NCBI RefSeq assembly: GCF_021728415.1
Contig: NZ_JAKKDV010000002.1
Location: 1-64,000, forward strand
DNA: 64,000 nt
Direction: 5' to 3'
Source: Flaviramulus multivorans
Lineage (GTDB): Bacteria; Bacteroidota; Bacteroidia; Flavobacteriales; Flavobacteriaceae
Part shown: positions 53,593 to 61,900 of the stretch, piece by piece
How positions within the stretch are numbered: position 1 is the first letter of the stretch
How the letters are laid out: every line of letters begins with the position of its first letter
Notes under the pieces: generated by a model
What the model saw: the letters and a program-made list of their open reading frames with translations, nothing else
Told to the model about the DNA's origin: nothing
Database searches by the model: none
Translations under genes and position numbers: made by a program

Positions 53593-54243
53593 ATGTCAGA
53601 AAATAGAGAAGTTAGATTATATGGTGCTGGTGGACATTCTCAAGTAATTCAATCTGTTTTAAAACAAAATGGCTATACTATTAGTGACCTTTTTGACGAC
53701 AATCCAAAAAATTCCCATAAACTATTTAAAGATGTAAAACACGGTGTTCGCAGTCATAAATCTAATTTCCCTCACCAAGGTGTTCCTTTTATTATTGGTG
53801 TAGGTGATAACTATCAAAGGTTTGAAATTGCTAAAATTTTAAAAAGTGAATTTAGTAAAGCTATCCATAAGTCTGCCATTATTGACCCTAGTGTTAGCAT
53901 AGACGATGGTACAGTGGTTTATGCAGGATCTACAATACAAACTAACGCATCAATTGGTAAACATGTTATAATTAATACTATGTCTAGTGTTGATCATGAT
54001 AGCATTATTCAAGATTTTGTACATATTTCACCAAATGCTACCATTTGTGGCCTTGTTAATATTGGTATAGGAACACATATAGGTGCTGGTGCCGTTGTAA
54101 TACCTCAAGTAAAAATTGGAAAATGGTGTATAATTGGAGCTGGTACTGTAGTTTTAAAAGATATTCCAGATTATTCCGTTGTAGTTGGCAATCCAGGAAA
54201 AATTATTAAAAAAAATATTATTAAAAACTTAGTTTCAGCTTAG
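53593..54243 (+). CDS. NeuD/PglD-family sugar O-acyltransferase
   Basis: A 216-residue protein with an N-terminal Rossmann-like PglD domain (VRLYGAGGHSQVIQSVL, FDDNP) and a C-terminal left-handed beta-helix of hexapeptide repeats (about 90-205: VVYAGSTIQTNASIGKHVII, ATICGLVNIGIGTHIGAGAVV). The conserved His of the acetyl site is in SSVDHDS. The family acetylates nucleotide-activated amino sugars for glycans. No other glycan genes are adjacent, so the substrate is unknown. It converges on the next gene with 4 bp between. Confidence 0.9.
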   Translation: MSENREVRLYGAGGHSQVIQSVLKQNGYTISDLFDDNPKNSHKLFKDVKHGVRSHKSNFPHQGVPFIIGVGDNYQRFEIAKILKSEFSKAIHKSAIIDPSVSIDDGTVVYAGSTIQTNASIGKHVIINTMSSVDHDSIIQDFVHISPNATICGLVNIGIGTHIGAGAVVIPQVKIGKWCIIGAGTVVLKDIPDYSVVVGNPGKIIKKNIIKNLVSA

Positions 54244-54247
54244 CTTT

Positions 54248-55735
54248 TTATAGCTTAAACCAATCTTGGGTTATAGCACTTTCAATATCATGATTGCCTT
54301 TATGGATAAACTCGTTTTTTAAAGCATCGTATTTATAATCCGCTCCCCATTCCTTTATATTTTCAGCAACTTGTTTAATAGCTTCACAAATAAATTCGAT
54401 TTCAGCATTAGTCATAGTTGGATGAATGGACATTCTAATCCAACCTGGACGCTCCATCAAGCAACCTTCTAATATTTTTTGTTCAATAGCTTTCGAAGTT
54501 AATTGGTCTACATGGAGTAAATAATGTCCATAAGTACCAGCGCAGGAACAACCTCCACGGGTTTGAACTCCGAACCGATCGTTTAAAAGTTTTACAACTA
54601 AGTTAAAATGAACATCTTCAATATAAAATGAAAACACACCCAATCTATCTGTATGTTTGGGTGCCAAAATGGTTAAGTTCTTAATTTTAGATAGTCTGTT
54701 AAATACAACCTGACACAATTCGTGCTCCCTCTCTAAAATATTCTGAACGCCCATATCTTCTTTTAATTGAATACAAAGGGCTATTTTAATAGCTTGAAGA
54801 AAACCTGGTGTTCCGCCATCTTCACGGGTTTCAATATCATCAATATAATCGTGGTCGCCCCAAGGGTTTGTGTAGTTTACGGTACCACCTCCTGGATTAT
54901 CAGGTACTAAATTTTTATACAATTTTTTATTAAATACAAGGACTCCTGACGTTCCTGGACCACCTAAAAACTTATGTGGTGAAAACGTTATGGCATCTAA
55001 ATACTCATCGTGGTTTTCAGGATGCATATTTATAGATACATAGGGTGCAGAACAAGCAAAATCAACAAAGCATAAGCCGTTATTTTGATGCATAATTTTA
55101 GCAACTTGGTGATAGTTTGTTCTAATACCAGTTACATTGGAACAACCAGTAATTGCGGCAATTTTTATAGGAACTTCTTGATATTCCAACAATAGTTTTT
55201 CTAAAGCATTTAAACACGGTAAGCCTTCTTCATTTGAAGGAATTACTTTTACTCGTGCTATGGTTTCTAACCAGGATGTTTGGTTAGAATGGTGTTCCAT
55301 ATGAGAGACAAAAATTATAGGTCGCTTTTCTTCGGGAACGTCTGTGTGATCTTTTAAATTTTCATTGAGTTTAAGCCCTAAAATACGCTGAAACTTATTT
55401 ATAGCACCTGTCATTCCTGTTCCAACGGTAATCAATACATCATCACTTGAAGCGTTTACGTGCCTTTTTATAATGTTTCTAGCTTCATGGTAAGCCAAAG
55501 TCATGGCAGAACCCGTAATGGATGTTTCGGTATGTGTATTAGCAACGAATGGACCTATATCATTTAAAAGCTTTTCTTCTATAGGTCGATACAGTCGTCC
55601 ACTTGCCGTCCAATCTGCATAAATAATCTTTTTTCTTCCGTAAGGGGACTCAAAAAATGCATCAATACCTACAATGTTTTCCCTGAATTTAGAGAAATAT
55701 TGTTCAAGCTTCGAAATACTTATGGCATTATTCAT
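54248..55735 (-). CDS. Class V aminotransferase/cysteine desulfurase-like PLP enzyme
   Basis: A 495-residue PLP enzyme of the class V fold: IIYADWTASGRLYRPIEEK at the N-terminus, HMEHHSNQTSW, ITGCSNVTG, and the PLP Lys in TFSPHKFLGGPG near 255. A Cys-rich loop GVQTRGGCSCAGTYGHYLL stands where cysteine desulfurases have their active Cys. It is longer than IscS/SufS, and similar proteins are simply labelled aminotransferase class V. Its start overlaps the stop of dsbD by 4 bp, so the two are translationally coupled. Confidence 0.88.
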   Translation of the reverse strand: MNNAISISKLEQYFSKFRENIVGIDAFFESPYGRKKIIYADWTASGRLYRPIEEKLLNDIGPFVANTHTETSITGSAMTLAYHEARNIIKRHVNASSDDVLITVGTGMTGAINKFQRILGLKLNENLKDHTDVPEEKRPIIFVSHMEHHSNQTSWLETIARVKVIPSNEEGLPCLNALEKLLLEYQEVPIKIAAITGCSNVTGIRTNYHQVAKIMHQNNGLCFVDFACSAPYVSINMHPENHDEYLDAITFSPHKFLGGPGTSGVLVFNKKLYKNLVPDNPGGGTVNYTNPWGDHDYIDDIETREDGGTPGFLQAIKIALCIQLKEDMGVQNILEREHELCQVVFNRLSKIKNLTILAPKHTDRLGVFSFYIEDVHFNLVVKLLNDRFGVQTRGGCSCAGTYGHYLLHVDQLTSKAIEQKILEGCLMERPGWIRMSIHPTMTNAEIEFICEAIKQVAENIKEWGADYKYDALKNEFIHKGNHDIESAITQDWFKL

Positions 55736-57735
55736 TTTTGACTCTGATTATAAACTTCTAAACCTTCTTCTAAAAAAGTAGCATATTCATTTTCATCAGG
55801 CGTATAACCAACAGGTTGGTTTAAAATTTCGGTACCTTCTGAATTCAATAACACATAAAAAGGTTGTGAATTAGTTTGGAAAAACTGCGTTTGAAAATTT
55901 GCCCATTTATGACCATAGTTTTCCAATTTTCTGGTACCACCATTAATCCTATTTACTAAAACCTGTTCGTTTTCAGGAAGTTCCTTTTTGTCGTCAACGT
56001 ATAAAGATATTAAAACATAATCGTTTCTTAATATGTCATCTATTTTCTTTTCAGACCAAACATGCTCTTCCATTTTTCTGCAGTTTACACAAGCATATCC
56101 TGTAAAGTCCAACATAATAGGCTTGTTTACTTCTTTAGCATATGCTAACCCTTCCTTAAAATCTTTAAATATTTTTAAATTATTGGTGGAGATATTCGGG
56201 AAAAAGAAGCTGTATGTTACGGGTGGTGCTAATCCACTTAATAGTTTTAGAGAATGATATGTATTAGTTTCCTTGTTAACTCTAAACCCTGTGCCTAAAT
56301 AAATAGTAAAGGCAGCCACTAAAATTCCTAATGAAATTCTAGAAAAAGACAGTTTTTTTATAGGTGAATCGTGAGGAAATTTAATTTTTCCAAAAAGATA
56401 TAAGGCTAAACCTCCAAAAATTATAATCCAAATTATCAAAAAAGGCTCAATTTTTAAAATACCCCAATGCGCCACTAAATCGGCATTTGATAAAAACTTA
56501 AAGGCTAATGCTAGTTCTAAAAACCCTAAAACAACTTTAGTAGTGTTTAACCAGCCTCCAGATTTTGGTAAAGCATTCATCATATTTGGAAACATAGCAA
56601 ATAAGGCAAAAGGTAAACCTAACGATACTCCAAAACCTGCCATACCAGCTGTAAGTTGCCACGCTCCACCATCAGCTGTTAAAGAACCCGCTAATAATGA
56701 ACCTAAAATAGGGCCTGTACATGAAAATGATACAATAGCCAAAGTAAGTGCCATGAAAAATATACCTATTAATCCACCTGCATTTTCTCCTCTTGTTGTC
56801 TTATTTGTCCAACTTGCTGGCAAGGTTAGTTCGTAATAGCCAAAAAATGAAAAAGCAAAAAATACAAATATGGCGAAGAAGATTATGTTTAACCAAATGT
56901 TGGTAGATATATCGTTTAAAATGTCTGGGTTAACTGAATCTAAAAGATGAAATGGTACACTTAAAATTACATATACAGCAAAAATAAAAAAGCCATAAAG
57001 CAGCGCTTTGGATATACCTGATGTTTTACTTGCTCCACTTTTTTTAGTAAAAAAACTAACTGTTAAAGGGATCATTGGGAAAACACAAGGAGTTAATAGT
57101 GCTAGCAAACCACCTAAAAATCCCAAACCAAAGATTGCCCAAAGTGTACTTGATTTTTCTGGTAAATCAATATTAGTTTTAATATCCTCCGGGGACATGC
57201 CATATAGCATGTTATTTACCTCTGCATTATCTACCAATGAAATATTATCCGTAGTATTCACAGAAGGTTCTTCAGAGCTTGATTGAGAACCGTTTAAATT
57301 AAAAACTAAATCTATATCATTAGGTGGTGTACATCTTTCATCATTACACGCCATAAACTCTACAGATCCATTGATAACAGATACCTCGTCTTGAATTTTT
57401 ACTCTTTGTTTGAAAATAGCAACATCTTCAAAAAATTTGATTTTCATTTCGAATACAAGATCATCAACAACATGCCCTTCTTCTTCTATCGTTTTCCCCA
57501 GTAATTGAAAGCCTGTATTCGCATTTTTATACGTAAATGTTGTTGGGATTGGACCACCATCTGGAACTATTTGAGAATACAAGTGCCATCCACTATCAAT
57601 AGTCGCTTTAGAAACTAATTCGTATTCTGTGTCTGAAATTTTATGAACGGAAGTACTCCATTTTACGGGTTCATATATTTGTGAATTTCCTATAGTTACA
57701 ATGAACAGGGATAAAAGTAAGATTAGTTTTTTCAT
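55732..57735 (-). CDS. Protein-disulfide reductase DsbD
   Basis: A 667-residue inner membrane electron carrier. Signal peptide, then an N-terminal periplasmic domain (about 20-150, with DSGWHLYSQIVPDGGP and the Cys pair ACNDERCTPP); eight-helix CcdA-like core (about 200-460, LLALLTPCVFPMIPLTVSFF and SCTGPILGSLLAG, each with its redox Cys); and a C-terminal thioredoxin domain with ACVNCRKM near 548. It passes electrons from cytoplasmic thioredoxin to periplasmic TlpA- or Dsb-type proteins, which fits the TlpA lipoprotein at 43050. The aminotransferase gene overlaps its end. Confidence 0.94.
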   Translation of the reverse strand: MKKLILLLSLFIVTIGNSQIYEPVKWSTSVHKISDTEYELVSKATIDSGWHLYSQIVPDGGPIPTTFTYKNANTGFQLLGKTIEEEGHVVDDLVFEMKIKFFEDVAIFKQRVKIQDEVSVINGSVEFMACNDERCTPPNDIDLVFNLNGSQSSSEEPSVNTTDNISLVDNAEVNNMLYGMSPEDIKTNIDLPEKSSTLWAIFGLGFLGGLLALLTPCVFPMIPLTVSFFTKKSGASKTSGISKALLYGFFIFAVYVILSVPFHLLDSVNPDILNDISTNIWLNIIFFAIFVFFAFSFFGYYELTLPASWTNKTTRGENAGGLIGIFFMALTLAIVSFSCTGPILGSLLAGSLTADGGAWQLTAGMAGFGVSLGLPFALFAMFPNMMNALPKSGGWLNTTKVVLGFLELALAFKFLSNADLVAHWGILKIEPFLIIWIIIFGGLALYLFGKIKFPHDSPIKKLSFSRISLGILVAAFTIYLGTGFRVNKETNTYHSLKLLSGLAPPVTYSFFFPNISTNNLKIFKDFKEGLAYAKEVNKPIMLDFTGYACVNCRKMEEHVWSEKKIDDILRNDYVLISLYVDDKKELPENEQVLVNRINGGTRKLENYGHKWANFQTQFFQTNSQPFYVLLNSEGTEILNQPVGYTPDENEYATFLEEGLEVYNQSQK

Positions 57736-57819
57736 TCAATTTTATATTAACTATTTTGACGAAATAGTCGTTAACTAGTTGCTTGTTTTACTAAATACCT
57801 CAACCAATTTAAGGCATTG

Positions 57820-57827
57820 CAAAAATA
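57820..57827 (-). promoter_or_regulatory. Possible -7 box of dsbD (TATTTTTG on minus strand)
   Basis: The plus strand reads CAAAAATA, 85 bp from the dsbD start in a gap of 165 bp; the -33 match is weak. Confidence 0.4.
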
Positions 57828-57900
57828 TACAAAAGAAGTGCTATTTACGAAAAGCTAAAAGTTATAATTTACTTAAAATAATAGTGAAGTAAATAATCAA

Positions 57901-58875
57901 TTAATGAACCGGATCTTGTGTACAAGGACAGTTACTAATTCCCTGCAAGAAATCTAATCCAATAGTAACTACATGAGTACCAGAATTAAACCCAGATAAA
58001 TCGTTCATTGTTACTTGATAGGCATATCCAAAATAGAAAATAGATTTTTTAAACCCTACCATTGGGCCAATATTAAGAGGTTTTAATATTTGATCATTTA
58101 GAAAACGGTATGAGATACCACCCCAATAATAATCGTCATTTCTATTATACTTTCTGAATTTAAAATTTAAATCTGTACTAGATCGCTTATCACTTGTAAA
58201 CATTTGATAAAAAATAGAGGGTTCAAATTCCAGCCCGCTCTTCTTAGGTCCTCTAAACGTATAACCTGAGTATACTTGGTAATTTAGCAGTAAGTTAGGT
58301 TCTAGTTTTCTTAAAGAACTATCAAAATCTTTATCCAACATATTATTGAGGTTAAGACTTAAAAAGAAGCCTTTCAATCTATAAAGTGCACCAATATCAA
58401 AATTATGATTTGTAGTACGTCTATCATCTGTAACAAAAGGGTCTATCGTCGGATTTTCGTATGTAGTATTAAAATTATTAATGTCTATCCTAAAATTGTT
58501 TATGTTATATGAAATACCAAACGATAAATACATTTTCGTATAATAATCTAAAATAAGATGATGAGCAAAAGAGAATTTTGCTCCCGTTTGAATGGTATTA
58601 CCATTTCTGTCATTATAAAATGAAAGTCCTATTCCTGAACGATCGGCAATTCTAAAATCCCCATAAATAGATTGGTTATCTGGCGCTCCTTTAATACCTA
58701 CCCATTGTGTAAGTCCGTTTGCTCTAATTTTTAAATTATCACCAATACCTGCATATGTAGGAGAGATAACGAAGTTGTTATCTGCCAAATATTGGGTGAA
58801 AACTGGCAAATTCAACTCTTGTCCGTAGCTTTTAGCTAGAACAATAAAAAGAAGATATATAATTAATTTTCGCAT
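57901..58875 (-). CDS. PorP/SprF family type IX secretion membrane protein (second locus)
   Basis: A 324-residue outer membrane barrel protein: signal peptide (ends KSYGQ), PVFTQYLADNNFVISPTYAGIGD, then LTQWVGIKGAPDNQSIYGDF, the hallmarks of the family. The C-terminus is unusual for the family: after a final strand (GTHVVTIGLDFLQGI) it ends SNCPCTQDPVH, with two cysteines and no terminal aromatic. It lies 38 bp downstream of the SprB-like adhesin. Unlike the left locus, no OmpA gene follows. Confidence 0.92.
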   Translation of the reverse strand: MRKLIIYLLFIVLAKSYGQELNLPVFTQYLADNNFVISPTYAGIGDNLKIRANGLTQWVGIKGAPDNQSIYGDFRIADRSGIGLSFYNDRNGNTIQTGAKFSFAHHLILDYYTKMYLSFGISYNINNFRIDINNFNTTYENPTIDPFVTDDRRTTNHNFDIGALYRLKGFFLSLNLNNMLDKDFDSSLRKLEPNLLLNYQVYSGYTFRGPKKSGLEFEPSIFYQMFTSDKRSSTDLNFKFRKYNRNDDYYWGGISYRFLNDQILKPLNIGPMVGFKKSIFYFGYAYQVTMNDLSGFNSGTHVVTIGLDFLQGISNCPCTQDPVH

Positions 58876-58913
58876 TTGCTTAATTCTTTTTTAGAGGTTA
58901 TCTCCGATTTTCA

Positions 58914-61900
58914 TTATCTATATAGTGTAAAGTGACCAACAAACTCTCGATTATCCATTCTATCATTTAATCTTACAACATACCAATAATCACCCGTTGG
59001 AAGTTCTTTACCTTTATACATCCCATCCCATTTTTCATTAACTCTTAGAGTTGCTATTTTACGACCATATCTATCAAAAATATCGAAGGTCATCTCTCTA
59101 TACTGTGATGTACAACCAGGTCCCCATTCATCCAAATTACCATCACCGTTTGGTGTGAAATAATTTGGTATACAAACATCTATATACTCAAAATATCTAG
59201 TTGCAGAAGCTATACATCCATTACTATCAGTTACCGTTACAGTATAATCACCAGATTCATAAATTAAGAATGTATTAGTGCTTCCTTTGGAGACACCATT
59301 TAATTCGTATTCATAATCACCAGAACCACCATCAGCAACCGCAACGATTTCATTTAAATTACCATCTTCGAGCACTAATGTTAATGGATCAAACTGCTCG
59401 ATTTCAAAATCAATAATTTCTTCACACGTATTAGTATGTCTAATCGTTATATAGTGATTACCTGCTGCAAGGTTTGTAAATACATTACTTGTTTGGAAAG
59501 CACCACCATCTAAAGCATAGTCTAAATCAGATAAGTCAACCGAGCTATCATCAACATTTACAGTCACCATATTACTCGTAGCATCGACTGTATTAGTACA
59601 ATACTCAATATCAAGCTCAGCTTGAATAAGTACAGATGGCGGGAATGTAATATTCCACTCTGTAGGACATCCTAAATTATCTAAAACATAAACAATATGA
59701 TCTCCACCAGCTAAACCAGTGAAATCGAATTGAGTTTGTGTAGGACTTCCCGTGATGTAGGTTCCATTAATATCATCTAAAGCTACGCTATAGGGCATTT
59801 CACCTCCGCTAATATCAATACTAAACTCACCATCTAAATCACCACTACAAGCCTCAGGTATTATAGAGTTTGGAACAATAGTTAATGATACCGGTATTGG
59901 GTCTTCAATAATAAAATCGAAAAGTACAAAGCAACCCAATTCATCTTGAGCAATAGCTTGATAATTGCCCGCTGGAAGGTCTTGAAAAGTTGATGTCTCA
60001 AAAAACTGATCTAACCTAGGAGAGATTGCATATTTTATAACGCCAGTTCCTCCAGAGGCAGTAATTTCTAACATACCATTACTTGTTCCAGGACATGTAA
60101 CGTTGCTAGCTACAAAACTAGCTGTTAAAGGTTGTGCTGGTTCAGTAATGGTTATTTGTGAACTTGTAGTTAAACAATCTCCACTATCAACCCTTACTTG
60201 ATACGTGCCAACAGGAAGATTCGTAAATACTCCTGGACTATCTTGAGTTACTGGAGTTATTGGATTTCCTAACGTGTCTTCTAAGGTATAAATATAACTT
60301 CCTAAACCACCTTCGGCAGTTGCTACAATAACACCAGTAGTATCACCATTACAATTAATAGTTGCGTTACTTACATCTAAAATAATATTCAATGTTGGTA
60401 GTGGATCAATCGTAATTTCATTAGAAGCGTTTGATATACAACCATTAGCATCTCTTACATAGTAATCGTAAGTTCCAACTGGTACAGAAAACGTAGTAGA
60501 TGTTATAAAGGAGCCCAAAACGGTCGAAAACGAAGCGGTATCGCTATACTCGTAGTTTCCTGTACCTCCTACTGCACTTAAAGTTAATGTTGAATTAGTT
60601 AAACACGTTTGTGATGTTTCTTTAACTAAACTCGCTTGTACTTGAGTTGGTTCTGCTATAACTATATCTGGTGAATTGAATGAACAATTATAACCATCGG
60701 TTACCACAATATTATAAGTTCCTGCTCCTAGGTTATTAAAAATAGGAGATGTTTGAGGTCCAGAAGAACTCACAGTTGGTGAGGTCATGTTCAGCGTGTA
60801 TGTATAATTACTTCCTTGTCCTCCACTTACGGTACTTACTGTAATCGATGCATTAGCATCTCCAAAACAAGATAGCAACGAAGTACTTGCTGATACGGTT
60901 GCACTAATTGGTGGCGGAATAACAAGTGTAATATTATCCGAAGCAATACATCCACCTGCATCTCTAACATTTACTGTATAGGCTCCTGCCGATAGATTAG
61001 TAAACGTTCCGTTTGATGAATAAGCCACTGTAGCAGCTCCTGTTAACTCATATTCATAAGTTCCCCAACCACCACTTGCTGTTGCAGTAATGGTGCCTTT
61101 ATCATCATCACAAGTAACATTAGATGTTTCGGTTGCAACAACGGTTAAGGCATCTACTGGAGATCCAACGAATATTGTATTTGATGTTGTTGAACAGAAC
61201 GGACTTGCTGTCTCTGTAACGACAATGGTATAATTACCAGATAATAAGCCAGTAACTACCTCTGGATTTGTTGATGTATTAGCTGATATAACTCCGAAAA
61301 CTGACGTAGACGTGCTATCAAATACTTCGTAATCATACGGTCCTGAATAATTTGTTATGTTAATCGAAATTGAGCCATCATTATCTCCTAAACATGTTAC
61401 TGGTGAAGATGTTGTTGTAAATGTAACAGGTGTAGCTGCTGGCACAAAAATATCTATATTTTCTGAACAGGTTGTTATTACGTCTGTAATTGTAACTGTA
61501 TACGTTCCTGATGGTACACCAGTAAATACATTTCCAACTATACTTATGGAAGCTGGATTTGGACTTATTGAATACGAATAAGTACCTGAACCACCAGAAC
61601 CTGTTATCGTTATTTCACCATCATCATCATTACACGTTGGAATAGCAGTTACATCTGGTATTAAGTTAATAGGAGCTAATATATCTACTGTTACTAAATT
61701 ACCACAACCATTAGCATCTTGTATCTCAACAGTATGTGTTCCTGATGATAAATTTGATATGGTAAAAGGTGCTGTTCTTGTTTGGAAAGCACCACCGTCA
61801 ATACTAAAACTATATGGTGCAATTCCTGGGGTTACCAAAGTAACATCTATTTCAAAATTACCCTCAGTTACTGTACATTGATTACTCACAATAGCATCAA